Below, piece after piece: positions 49,230 to 57,472 of a stretch of DNA of 64,000 bases (position 1 is the first letter of the stretch; each line of letters opens with the position of its first letter). The notes below the pieces were generated by a model. The model saw only the letters and a list, made by a program, of their open reading frames with translations, had not been told where the DNA came from and ran no database searches. Source of the DNA: JAIPEI01 sp964443135 (GTDB lineage: Bacteria > Desulfobacterota > DSM-4660 > Desulfatiglandales > HGW-15); the NCBI GenBank assembly GCA_964443135.1, contig CAYUBQ010000009.1, positions 26,008 through 90,007 of the forward strand. The letters are read 5' to 3'. The position numbers and the translations under genes are program-made.

Positions 49230-50549
49230 TCAGTGGATGGGGTTCAGCTGAACCCGCCGGTTCTTGGCCATGTTGGCGTCGGACGTGTTGGGCACCGCCG
49301 GTCTGGACTCGCCGTAGCCCTTGGCCGTCAGCCGGTCCGCGTCGATGCCCGATTCGATCAGGAAGCTTCGCACCGCCTGGGCCCGCCGCTCCGAAAGCCG
49401 CTGGTTGTAGCTGTCCGATCCGCGGTTGTCCGTGTGTCCCTGGATCTCCACCCGAACGCCGGGGTTCATCTTCAGCACCTTGACGACCTCCTGGAGGATC
49501 GCATATCCCCGGGCCTTGATCTCGGCCTCGTCCGTGTCGAAGTAGAGACCCTCCAGGACCCAGCAGCCCCGGTCGTCCACGTGGGCGCCCTTCGGGGTCC
49601 CCGGGCACTTGTCCTGGTAATCGTACACGCCGTCGCCGTCCGTGTCCAGGGGGCATCCCATCGCGTCCACCTCGACGCCCGAGGGCGTTCCCGGGCACTG
49701 GTCGAGGTAGTCGGGCACGCCGTCGCCGTCCGTGTCCAGGGGGCACCCCACCGCGTCCACCTCGACGCCCGAGGGCGTTCCCGGGCACTGGTCCTTGGAG
49801 TCGACGACGCCGTCCCCGTCGCTGTCCACGGGCCCCGTCCCCTCGGCCAGGAAGACCCTCGTGACGAAGTTGGCCATGCCTTCGGAGGAGGCGATGTCCT
49901 TGGCGTTCGTGCTGAAGCCGCATCCGCTCGCCCGGGCGACCCCGTCCATGAGCCGGCTTCCCGCCGGGTCGTCCCCCACCATCACCGTGTAGATGCAGAT
50001 TCGATCGCCGAACGCGTTCTGGAGGGACTCCGCGTAAGCCACGGAGGACGTGTCCGTCTCCAGGCCGTCGCTCACCACGATGAGCGCGAGGTTTCCGGGC
50101 ACCTGTTCCAGGTCGCCTTTCGAGGCGTCGAGGGCGAAGGCGAGGGGGGTCATGCCGCCGCCGGTCACCGGGTCGACGGCCCCTCCGAGCCCGTCCTTGG
50201 TGTAGCCGGTCATCCCGTACACGAGATCGCTGCCGTTGCTGAAGTTCTCGCCCACGGTCCGGAGTCCGGCGGTCAGCTCCAGGTCCGGGATGGTCTGGTT
50301 CATGCGGTTGACGATGCCCTTGGCCAGATCGATCTTCCGGTGTGTGTCGTAGGTGCCGTACATGGTGCCGGAGGCATCCAGGATCACGAGAAAGGAGTTC
50401 GCCTTCTGGACGTACTCGCCGGAGTCGATGAGCGGGTTGAGGTTGACGGGGGTGAAGTCGTGAACGGGCGCCTTGGCTCCGCCGGCGCAGCCCCCGAGGG
50501 CCAGGGCCAGGGTCAGGGCGGTCAACAGGCAGGTTCGTCTGAGTTTCAT
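49230..50549 (-). CDS. Outer-membrane lipoprotein: VWA domain, TSP3 repeats, OmpA domain
   Basis: A 439-residue lipoprotein with lipobox LGGC at about residue 22. A von Willebrand factor A domain (about 45-210) carries the metal site LVILDASGT near residue 58. Three thrombospondin type-3 calcium repeats follow (about 217-305, DTDGDGVPDYLDQCPGTP type), then an OmpA peptidoglycan-binding domain (VEIQGHTDNRGSDSYNQRLS near residue 370). It should link the outer membrane to peptidoglycan, with a surface or periplasmic adhesion module. The ATG at 50549 has AAGGAGGT about 6 bases upstream. Confidence 0.93.
   Translation of the reverse strand: MKLRRTCLLTALTLALALGGCAGGAKAPVHDFTPVNLNPLIDSGEYVQKANSFLVILDASGTMYGTYDTHRKIDLAKGIVNRMNQTIPDLELTAGLRTVGENFSNGSDLVYGMTGYTKDGLGGAVDPVTGGGMTPLAFALDASKGDLEQVPGNLALIVVSDGLETDTSSVAYAESLQNAFGDRICIYTVMVGDDPAGSRLMDGVARASGCGFSTNAKDIASSEGMANFVTRVFLAEGTGPVDSDGDGVVDSKDQCPGTPSGVEVDAVGCPLDTDGDGVPDYLDQCPGTPSGVEVDAMGCPLDTDGDGVYDYQDKCPGTPKGAHVDDRGCWVLEGLYFDTDEAEIKARGYAILQEVVKVLKMNPGVRVEIQGHTDNRGSDSYNQRLSERRAQAVRSFLIESGIDADRLTAKGYGESRPAVPNTSDANMAKNRRVQLNPIH
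49627..49793 (-). repeat. 90-bp-period direct repeat encoding TSP3 units
   Basis: Two nearly identical copies (from 49627 and from 49717, 90 bases apart) encode 30-residue thrombospondin type-3 repeats. Near-identity at the DNA level suggests recent duplication or ongoing length change. Confidence 0.85.
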
Positions 50550-50630
50550 TGGAGGTACCTCCTTCGGGGTCACGACGGATGACGCGGACGGATCTTCAGC
50601 GCGATCGCCGTGGGAAACGGGTTGAATGAA

Positions 50631-50733
50631 TGACGGATTCACAGAAATTCGCTCACCCGCCGCTGGAAAGCCATCGCCTATGGATATTCCGAGGGCGGAT
50701 CTCGAGGCTCAGGGCCTCTTGCGACTCCGTCGT
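50631..50733 (+). repeat. Dispersed 103-bp hairpin element, copy c
   Basis: It opens TGACGGATTCACAGAAATTC and closes CTCTTGCGACTCCGTCG, with inner arms CCGCC and GGCGG and the GATCTCGAGG box. It lies 81 bases upstream of the OmpA lipoprotein gene but in the opposite orientation to it, the only copy that does so. Confidence 0.83.
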
Positions 50734-50820
50734 GGGATGGAAAGGCGGTTCGGTGTGTACGGCACACCGAACCGTTTCGGGCCGTCTCGGTCGATCCGGT
50801 GGGACGGCGATCCATCCCGG

Positions 50821-51045
50821 CTACATCTTGATCGAGACCTCCAGCGGTTCGTCGTAGTAGGTGACGCTTTGGGTCAGGGAGGCCTCGATGTCGAACGCCG
50901 GGTCCGTTTCGAGCTTGTGGGTACACTCGCCGCAGTCCCAGAACTCCCAGCCCTTTCGGACCGCCATGTCCAGGCATTCCCGGTAGTTTGGGCACAGGGC
51001 GTTTCGAAACCCGTATCGATGGATCGGTCTGCGTCTCGCTTTCAT
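50821..51045 (-). CDS. Small cysteine-rich zinc-ribbon-like protein
   Basis: A 74-residue protein with CPNYREC near residue 18 and DCGEC near residue 38, a possible Cys4 metal site. It has a basic N-terminus (MKARRRPIHRYG). The ATG at 51045 has AAGGAGGG upstream and overlaps the stop of the response-regulator gene, so the two are co-translated. I do not recognise a named family. A regulatory or structural zinc role is likely; nothing more can be said. Confidence 0.7.
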   Translation of the reverse strand: MKARRRPIHRYGFRNALCPNYRECLDMAVRKGWEFWDCGECTHKLETDPAFDIEASLTQSVTYYDEPLEVSIKM

Positions 51046-51548
51046 GGTGGCTGCCCTCCTTCCTCTCCGGTTCCGTCAGCGACCGTTTTCGACTGTTCCG
51101 CCTCGGAGGCGACGGAGATCCGGCGTTTGTTTCCTCTCGAAGATCGGCCCGTTGCCGGGTTGCTTCCCTTTGGTTCTTCTCCGCCGTACAGGCTCGTCTC
51201 GACCAGAATCAGGATCTCGCGGGCCGAGCTCTCGTGCTTGGAGGCGAAGTGGGTCGCTCCTGCCGAGTATGCGGCCTCCTCGTACTCGGGTTCGTGAAAA
51301 CAGGTGAGAACGATCACCGGCAGCTCCGGGAACAGGTTCCGGATCCGGCGGGTGACCTGAAAGCCGTCCTGCCCGGGCAGCTTGAGGTCCGTCAAGACCA
51401 GGTCGGGGGAAAACCGTTCCAGCTGTTCCAGGGCCGCCTCTCCCGCCTCGCACTCGAGCAGCCTCGCGCCGGGAAATCGATCGGCGAGAAGCCCGCAGAG
51501 CGTTGCACGGAAATGCGGATCGTCCTCGATGATCAGGATCCTGGTCAT
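51042..51548 (-). CDS. Single-domain response regulator with basic tail
   Basis: A 168-residue protein. The CheY-like receiver domain (about 1-120) has the acidic pocket IIEDD (8-10), phosphoacceptor Asp54 in LVLTDLKLPG, and the conserved Lys in HFASKHE near 109. The C-terminal 50 residues are low-complexity and basic (SSRGNKRRISV), with no output domain. The start is uncertain: the ATG at 51548 is chosen, 51563 also fits. It is divergent from the LuxR-type regulator at 51755 and shares a 206-base gap with it, which contains a perfect inverted repeat. Confidence 0.85.
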   Translation of the reverse strand: MTRILIIEDDPHFRATLCGLLADRFPGARLLECEAGEAALEQLERFSPDLVLTDLKLPGQDGFQVTRRIRNLFPELPVIVLTCFHEPEYEEAAYSAGATHFASKHESSAREILILVETSLYGGEEPKGSNPATGRSSRGNKRRISVASEAEQSKTVADGTGEEGGQPP

Positions 51549-51638
51549 ACCTGCGGCCCGCATTCATCCATGAGAGTCCCCGCCTGTTTTCAAGCCCCCG
51601 TTCTGCTTATGAAGTTTACGACCCCGAAGTTCTGTGGT

Positions 51639-51660
51639 AAATGGGGTGACAACCCCATTT
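51639..51660. promoter_or_regulatory. Perfect inverted repeat between divergent response-regulator genes
   Basis: The arms AAATGGGGT and ACCCCATTT are separated by 4 bases. The site lies about 90 bases from one start and 95 bases from the other, so it could be an operator for the LuxR-type regulator or a transcript hairpin. Confidence 0.5.
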
Positions 51661-51754
51661 TGCCCCCAAAAACACCCCAGCCGCATCGGATCCGCATAGG
51701 GGGTGCCCGGCCCGTTTCCGGGACAGGGAAGCGGTGGCTCTGAGGAAATCGGCA

Positions 51755-52414
51755 ATGATGGAAAAACCCTGCCGCATCGTGCTCGCGGAGGATCACGCGA
51801 TCCTGCGCGAGGGTCTGAGGGCGCTCCTCTCCGCCGAGCCGGCCATGGAAATCGTCTGTGAGGCCGAGGACGGGCGGGAGGCGCTGCGCTGTGTGGCCGG
51901 CCACGCCCCGGACCTGATCCTGATCGATCTGGCCATGCCGAAGATGAACGGGCTGGAGGCGATTCGAGAGATCCGCAGACACCACGGAGAGACCAAAATC
52001 CTGGTGCTGACCGTGCACCGGAGCGAGGAGTACGTGCACGCGGCCCTGGAGGCCGGTGCCGACGGGTACGTCCTCAAGGATTCCACCCATGCCGAGCTCC
52101 TCATGGCCATACGGCACGTGCTGTCGGGCAGGCGGTATCTGGGCCCCGGAGCGTCGGAAATGGTGATCGAGGGATACCTGGAGGGCCGGAAGAGCCGGGG
52201 GCGGAAGTCGGTCCTGGACACGCTGACCCAGCGGGAGCGGGAGACCCTGAAGCTCGTCGCCGAGGGGTACCGCAATCGGGAGATTGCAGACTTCCTCTGC
52301 ATCAGCATCAAGACCGTGGAGAAGCACCGGGGCAGCCTGATGCGGAAGCTGGACCTGCACAACCCCGCCGCGTTGACGGCCTTCGCAGTGGAGAAGGGGC
52401 TTCTGAACCGATAG
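51755..52414 (+). CDS. NarL/LuxR-type response regulator
   Basis: A 219-residue transcription regulator. The receiver domain has VLAEDH, phosphoacceptor Asp58 in LILIDLAMPK and a Lys in YVLKDST. The C-terminal LuxR helix-turn-helix (about 150-215) is LTQRERETLKLVAEGYRNRE, then IADFLCISIKTVEKHRGSLM. The ATG at 51755 has GAGGA 8 bases upstream. It converges tail-to-tail (2 bases) with the histidine-kinase gene, its probable partner, because that kinase has the HisKA_3/NarX-type core that pairs with NarL-type regulators. Confidence 0.93.
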   Translation: MMEKPCRIVLAEDHAILREGLRALLSAEPAMEIVCEAEDGREALRCVAGHAPDLILIDLAMPKMNGLEAIREIRRHHGETKILVLTVHRSEEYVHAALEAGADGYVLKDSTHAELLMAIRHVLSGRRYLGPGASEMVIEGYLEGRKSRGRKSVLDTLTQRERETLKLVAEGYRNREIADFLCISIKTVEKHRGSLMRKLDLHNPAALTAFAVEKGLLNR

Positions 52415-52416
52415 GG

Positions 52417-54378
52417 TTATGCAGCCCGCCCCATGGGCCAGGTCACGCGGATCGACGTCCCCGTCCCCTCGCGCGCGTTCAGGTCGAACCGCCCGCCGGA
52501 AAACCGGCAGCGCTCTCGAATGCTGTGAAGCCCGATCCCCTCGCTCATTTCCGCGTGGGCCGGAATCGCATTCGGGTCGAAGCCGATCCCGTCGTCCTCG
52601 ATCTCGAGAACGAGCCCCCCGTTCCCCCTGAACAGGGCCAGGCGGACACGGCGGGCGCGGCTGTGCTTGGCCACGTTGGTCAAGCTTTCCTGGAACACCC
52701 GATAGATGACCGTCTTGAGCTCATCCGGGACCTCTCCCTCCTCCACGAGCAGTGTCTTCTCCATGGAGACGTCGGCGTGGGCCTGCTGGAACTCGCGGCA
52801 GAGCCAGTTGATCGTGGGGACGATGCCCAGGTCGTCCAGCATGGAGGGGCGCAGGTCGGCCAGGATCCTCCGCATCTCCTCGATGGTCCTGCGGATCAGG
52901 GTGACGACCTCCTCGAGCGTGCCTCGGTTGTTGCCCGGACGATCTCCGTCGAGGCCGAGAAGAAACGACTCGACGCGAAACTTGACCGCCCCCAGCAGCT
53001 GACCGAGCCCGTCGTGGAGATCCCGGGCGATGCGCTTGCGCTCCTTCTCCTCGGCCGAGAGGATGCGGGAGGAGAGCAGGCGAAGCTCGTCCTCCATCTG
53101 CTTCCGCCCCGTGATGTCCGCCACGTTCCCGAGGATGGTGGGCCGGCCCTTGTACTGGACCAGGCTGACCCGGCGGTTGACCCAGATGGAGCGGCCGTCG
53201 CGGGTCAGGCCGCGGACCTCGTACTCGCCCGGGGCTTCTTGCCCCTTCAGCCGCATGCTCCGGATCTCGCGGATCCGGGAACGATCCTCCGGGTGAACGA
53301 GCCGGAGGGTGTCCATGCCGATCATATCTTCCCGGTCGTAGCCGAAGATGTGGGCGAACCGCTCGTTGGCGAAGAGGATCCTTCCGTCCTGCTGCAAGTA
53401 GACACCGGTCAGGGAGGCCTCCACCAGCGTGGCGTAGAGCTCCTCCGACTCGCGCAAGGCCCCCTGGGCCTTCTCCCGTTGGGCGATTTCACGCCGAAGC
53501 AGTTCGTTGGTGGCCTCCAGCTCGGAGGTGCGCTCCTGAACGCGCAGCTCGAGCTCGGCGTGGGCGGCCTGGAGCTCTCTTCGGCTCCGCCGCAGGCCGG
53601 CGTCGAGGAGGCTGTAGGGCATCTTCAGGCCTGTGTACACGATCGCCCGGTAAATGAGAAAGTAGCTGATGATCTTGAGGTAGTGCCCCAGCATGTTGAA
53701 GGAGGTGTAGGGGCCCCGGTACAGGGTGAAGCTGAGCTCCGAGGCGATGGTGACGAGAATGGATGCGAGAAGGAGACGGAAGATGGTTGGGTCGAAATGC
53801 CGACGTACCCGGTGGAGCAGGAAGGCCGCGGCCAAAAGAACCCCGGAAATCGCGTACTCCGCCGTGATCTTGAATCCCGTCAGCCCCCGCCCCTCGATGA
53901 AGCAGTCGGGAAACACGTCCCAGTGGAAGACCGCGCCCAGGAGGAGGGCCGTTACAGACGTGTAACCCAGGACGAGAGGGACGAGGCGCAGGCCGCGCCG
54001 GACGAACAGAGCGGCCAGGAGAAGCGACAGGCTCTCCATGCCTCGCGCGGCGATCCACAGCTCGGTGGCCGTGTTGCTGCCGGGTCCGGAAAACACGTTC
54101 ATTCCCTGGTAGGCCAGGGTGTGAACGAGGTCCAGGAGACCGACGAAGGAGTAGGCGATGCCCAGGAACAGGAAGTACTTGTTCTCGAGGAACCGCCGCG
54201 AGTTCCAGCCCACCATGAAGATGCCGAACGCGACGACGAGGCTGAAGGTTTCTGCGATGCTGTGAAACAGGAGGTAGCTGTGGAGGCTGCACAGGTACAG
54301 TCCGAGCAGCAGCACCACAGCGCCGGATGCTGCGGCCAGGAACCTCGCCCGGGTGACCTCCTCCGGTTTGCTCTCCAT
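52417..54378 (-). CDS. Sensor histidine kinase: MASE3 + PAS + NarX-type kinase core
   Basis: A 653-residue kinase. An N-terminal membrane part with about eight helices (MASE3-like, FLENKYFLFLGIAYSFVGLL near residue 55) is followed by a coiled coil (ELELRVQERTSELEATNELL), a PAS domain (about 305-425) and the HisKA_3 helix RKRIARDLHDGLGQLL with His near 455. The HATPase part ends the protein (EIEDDGIGFDPNA, then GIGLHSIRERC). It autophosphorylates in response to an unknown membrane or PAS signal. The ATG at 54378 has GGAGG about 10 bases upstream; 54414 is possible. Convergent with the LuxR regulator gene. Confidence 0.92.
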   Translation of the reverse strand: MESKPEEVTRARFLAAASGAVVLLLGLYLCSLHSYLLFHSIAETFSLVVAFGIFMVGWNSRRFLENKYFLFLGIAYSFVGLLDLVHTLAYQGMNVFSGPGSNTATELWIAARGMESLSLLLAALFVRRGLRLVPLVLGYTSVTALLLGAVFHWDVFPDCFIEGRGLTGFKITAEYAISGVLLAAAFLLHRVRRHFDPTIFRLLLASILVTIASELSFTLYRGPYTSFNMLGHYLKIISYFLIYRAIVYTGLKMPYSLLDAGLRRSRRELQAAHAELELRVQERTSELEATNELLRREIAQREKAQGALRESEELYATLVEASLTGVYLQQDGRILFANERFAHIFGYDREDMIGMDTLRLVHPEDRSRIREIRSMRLKGQEAPGEYEVRGLTRDGRSIWVNRRVSLVQYKGRPTILGNVADITGRKQMEDELRLLSSRILSAEEKERKRIARDLHDGLGQLLGAVKFRVESFLLGLDGDRPGNNRGTLEEVVTLIRRTIEEMRRILADLRPSMLDDLGIVPTINWLCREFQQAHADVSMEKTLLVEEGEVPDELKTVIYRVFQESLTNVAKHSRARRVRLALFRGNGGLVLEIEDDGIGFDPNAIPAHAEMSEGIGLHSIRERCRFSGGRFDLNAREGTGTSIRVTWPMGRAA

Positions 54379-54692
54379 TCGGTGTCGCCTCCTCCCTCCG
54401 GGGGCGAGCTTCACCCTTCACGGCAGGGGCGTGCGGGGGGTTGAAACGTTTCTTCAGATCCGCACCCCGGCGTAGGACGGGCCGGGCGGTATCTGCCGCA
54501 TCCTGTCACGAATGGGACATATCACGGGTTGGAAATCGGATCAATCCACTAAGGTTTTTTCCGTGATTTGCCCTCGGGTCCCGAATTCAGGGATGGGATC
54601 GGAGCAAGGGTGAACGTCGTGTCGGGCGGAACGCCGGAAGAAACACCGTGCATTGAAGCTGGTCGTGTGGAGCTCCTAGGGACGAGGGCCGC
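54379..54692. other. 314-base gap upstream of the histidine-kinase gene
   Basis: No gene is seen. A modestly AT-rich patch near 54520-54560 could hold the kinase promoter, but no convincing -35/-10 pair was found. Confidence 0.5.
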
Positions 54693-56768
54693 TCACGTGA
54701 CGGCGCACTGCTGGATGATGCCCCTCGCCCTTCCCCGCAGCTTCCTCGCCTCCCCGTCACCGCGCTCGAGCGCGCTTTCCAGGGCGTCGAGCAGGTCGTA
54801 GTAGAGGTTCCAGCCACGGCGCTCCCGGTCGTAGGCCCACCCGAGCGGGCTCTCCTCACCCCCGGTGAAGGCGAGGGCCTTGCCCACCCGTTGCGCTCCC
54901 TCCCGGACCAGTCGCAGCCCCTCACCGGGACGCCCGGACGAGAACCGGGACGCCGCCCGCAGGGCGGCTCGGAGATGGACCACGGTCTCCGGGATCCTGG
55001 AAACGAATCCCCCCGTGAAGGGGTCCAGCGTTTCCTTGAGGGGGGAGACGGAGTCGGCGAGAACGCGTGCGTAGGCTGAGAAGAGCAGGATGCGGACATC
55101 GTCGCCGATCAGCTTGGAAAGGTGGGCCGAGCGGACGGCGTCCGCGGCGAACGAGGCCTTGTCGTGCCGCATGATGAGGCCGGGCTCGTGGAGGTACGCC
55201 GGCCGGGGAGGGTCCCCGGCCAGGCTCGACAGGAGGAAGGCCTGGTCCTCGGCCCGGCCGATGAAGGACGGCGTGAAGGGCCGGTGCCTGCGCAGCGCAT
55301 CCACCAGGGCGCCCGTGGTCCCTCCGGTCACGTGGACCCGCTGGAGGCAGGCCTTTTTGCCGTCGATGCCGCGGGGTCCGTAGCGGGCCATCATCTCCGC
55401 CTCGGTGGACAGGGCCTGGGGGAGGGCGCTGTGGAAGACGAGCTGGTCCGCGGAGGGAGCGTCTGACGGGAAGCGCACGTCCGGGGTGAAGAGTCCCTTG
55501 TGGATGTCGCCCTCGTTGACCAGCGCCCCGGCCAGGAGGCCGAGGTCGACGGGTCTCCCCCGGGCGTCCTTTCCCCCCGCCCCCCACAGGGGGGTCTTCA
55601 GATGCTCCAGGGCCGAGGCCCCGGTTTCGGCCACCAACCGCTCCTGGGGGAAGACCTGGTCCAGATCGATCTTGAAGGTCGCACGCACCGAAGGGTCCAC
55701 GAGCAGCTGCCACAGGGGGGCCACGGCCTTCAGGAAGGTGTAGTGGCGGCCGTACTCCCCGTCCACGCCGAACACCTCGGGGAAGCCGGTCGCTGGATGG
55801 ATTCCACCCAGGAACCGGTCCGCCGCGGGTTGCAGCAGTTCTTCGCCCAGGCGCCGCGTGTCCGACTCGGTGAAGGCGAACACGTGCAGGTGCTCGAAGC
55901 CCCCGAAGCGCCGGATCTCGCCGCGAATGTAGTCGCGGGCCAACCCGTGGAGGCCTTCGTGGGTCACCGAGACCGAAAGCAGGCAGACCGCGCGGCGCTC
56001 CGGCGCGAGGTTCCCTCGCCGCTTTTCGAAGGCCATGGCCTCGTCCAGGCCTCTCAGACCGTACAGGATCTCGTTGTTCTCCGGGGGTGTGCCGATCCGA
56101 ATCGGGTGATCGTACCAGAACTTCTGGGGCTCGCCGAGCACCGGCTCGAGCCTCCGCCCCAGGTCGTCCGGGAGGGCCCCCTCGCGGTTCAGCGACTCGG
56201 GGGGCGGAACCGTGAGCAGGGCGTTGGCCGTGAACAGGACCTGACCCCCGGGGTCGTCCAGGGGCAAGGGGTTCGGGGAGTCGATGCGGACGGCGCGTGA
56301 CCCGCGCAGCTCCCGAATGCGCTCCTCCTCCCGGCCTCGAATCCCGACGGCCTCCGGGAAGAAGACGGACCAGATCCTCTCCGCGGTCTCATGAGGGTCC
56401 CGTCCGGCCTCGGGACCGCTCGCCCAGGCTGCGGTGTCGCGGAGACGCTCGTGAAAGCCCGGGTCCTCGTCGCACCCGCGCCGAATCTCGCTCTGCACGC
56501 GGGACAGCCCTTCGAGGTAGTGCTGCGCGACCTCCCGCCAGTCGGGGGACTTTTGAAGGCGATCCAGGACCTCCCGGGCCCGGGAGGCCATGGCGTGTTC
56601 GGGTCCGCACAGGGCGAGCAGGAAGGCGGCGTTCAGGCGGCGGGCCCGTCCCGCCTCGTCGCGGGCCTCTTCCAGAAGCTGGGCCTGCGCGTCCACGGCC
56701 GCCGGCCCCGGTCGTCCCGGTGCGGCGGAGGCCACGAGGAAATCGAGGATGGCTTCGAACGGCTTCAT
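54693..56768 (-). CDS. Large uncharacterised protein, possible GT-A-fold enzyme
   Basis: A 691-residue soluble protein that I do not recognise. No signal peptide or membrane segment is seen. Central landmarks are FGVDGEYGRHYTFLKA near residue 333, ATFKIDLDQVFPQERLV near 362 and FIGRAEDQAFLLSSL near 496, the last followed by EPGLIMRHDK. The DLD and EDQ pieces resemble the metal-binding and catalytic acidic motifs of GT-A glycosyltransferases, but this is only a suggestion. The ATG at 56768 has GGAG about 7 bases upstream. It is a lone gene on the minus strand. Confidence 0.75.
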   Translation of the reverse strand: MKPFEAILDFLVASAAPGRPGPAAVDAQAQLLEEARDEAGRARRLNAAFLLALCGPEHAMASRAREVLDRLQKSPDWREVAQHYLEGLSRVQSEIRRGCDEDPGFHERLRDTAAWASGPEAGRDPHETAERIWSVFFPEAVGIRGREEERIRELRGSRAVRIDSPNPLPLDDPGGQVLFTANALLTVPPPESLNREGALPDDLGRRLEPVLGEPQKFWYDHPIRIGTPPENNEILYGLRGLDEAMAFEKRRGNLAPERRAVCLLSVSVTHEGLHGLARDYIRGEIRRFGGFEHLHVFAFTESDTRRLGEELLQPAADRFLGGIHPATGFPEVFGVDGEYGRHYTFLKAVAPLWQLLVDPSVRATFKIDLDQVFPQERLVAETGASALEHLKTPLWGAGGKDARGRPVDLGLLAGALVNEGDIHKGLFTPDVRFPSDAPSADQLVFHSALPQALSTEAEMMARYGPRGIDGKKACLQRVHVTGGTTGALVDALRRHRPFTPSFIGRAEDQAFLLSSLAGDPPRPAYLHEPGLIMRHDKASFAADAVRSAHLSKLIGDDVRILLFSAYARVLADSVSPLKETLDPFTGGFVSRIPETVVHLRAALRAASRFSSGRPGEGLRLVREGAQRVGKALAFTGGEESPLGWAYDRERRGWNLYYDLLDALESALERGDGEARKLRGRARGIIQQCAVT

Positions 56769-56925
56769 GTCCGGCTCCCTGGGTGTTGCGCCCATCCTAC
56801 ACGGACCGCCCGGATTTTCAAGGGGGCCGGGTGGCCTTGAAGATTGACACCTCCCCTACGGTCGTCTATACTTTGCTCTAGCTGCTAAAATGGGTTGAAA
56901 TCGGTTTCGTTTACTTGGAATGCAG

Positions 56926-57218
56926 GAAAGCAGAAACGACGAGCTGATCCACCTGATCAAGTACTCCTCGCCGGCCTACAGGATCACGTGTATCGATCTC
57001 ACCGGCCAGGGCAAGATCATCGCCTCCGAGACCTTTCGTTCCACCGAGATCCTCATGATCGTAGGGGTGATCCACCTGTTCCTGACCACGGTGAGCAGCT
57101 CGAGGCCCGGCTTCGGCTGCCCGGGTTCGAGCACCCGCATGTAGGATTGCAGGCGGGACCCGGCGGCATCGTCCCTGCGCAGATGCCGTCGACGGGCCAA
57201 GGAGGCGGCGTCCCATGA
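56926..57218 (+). pseudogene. Remnant of an amino-acid ABC transporter permease
   Basis: The frame from about 56930 reads DELIHLIKYSSPAY, then TGQGKIIASETFRSTEILMI, like the C-terminal third of HisM/GlnP-type permeases. After LTTV near 57090 the frame shifts by one base and continues as QLEARLRLPGFEHPHVGLQA to a stop at 57218. The N-terminal two thirds are missing and the frame is broken, so this is a decayed gene. Its old stop overlaps the next ATG (ATGA), which shows it once formed an operon with the small membrane protein. Confidence 0.7.
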
Positions 57219-57409
57219 TCGACCGGCTCGTTGGGTTTCTCGAGACCGCCTATGCCTGGGCCTCGGCCCAGCCCCTGTTCATTCAGATCCCCATCGGCCT
57301 GGCGATTTTTCTGGGAGGGCTCTACCTGGTGGGGTGGATCCTCGGGCTCGGTTTTCTCGCCGTGTTGAACCTTCGAGACCGGAGGAATGGGGACGGTCCC
57401 TCCGGATGA
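57215..57409 (+). CDS. Small single-helix membrane protein
   Basis: A 64-residue protein with one strong hydrophobic helix (FIQIPIGLAIFLGGLYLVGW, about 22-41) and a basic C-terminal tail. AAGGAGGCG lies 9 bases before the ATG at 57215, a better ribosome-binding site than many genes here. It is coupled to the decayed permease, so its own role may be lost. The family is not recognised. Confidence 0.55.
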   Translation: MIDRLVGFLETAYAWASAQPLFIQIPIGLAIFLGGLYLVGWILGLGFLAVLNLRDRRNGDGPSG

Positions 57410-57472
57410 GACCCTCGGTCCGGATGCCGGGACGCCACCGGGCGCTCGGATGCCGCGGGGGTAGCCTGCGGC

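Noticed and set aside
56911..57216. Minus-strand 101-codon frame over the permease remnant
   Set aside because: The plus-strand reading matches a permease C-terminus, with a frameshift; the minus frame has no recognisable features.
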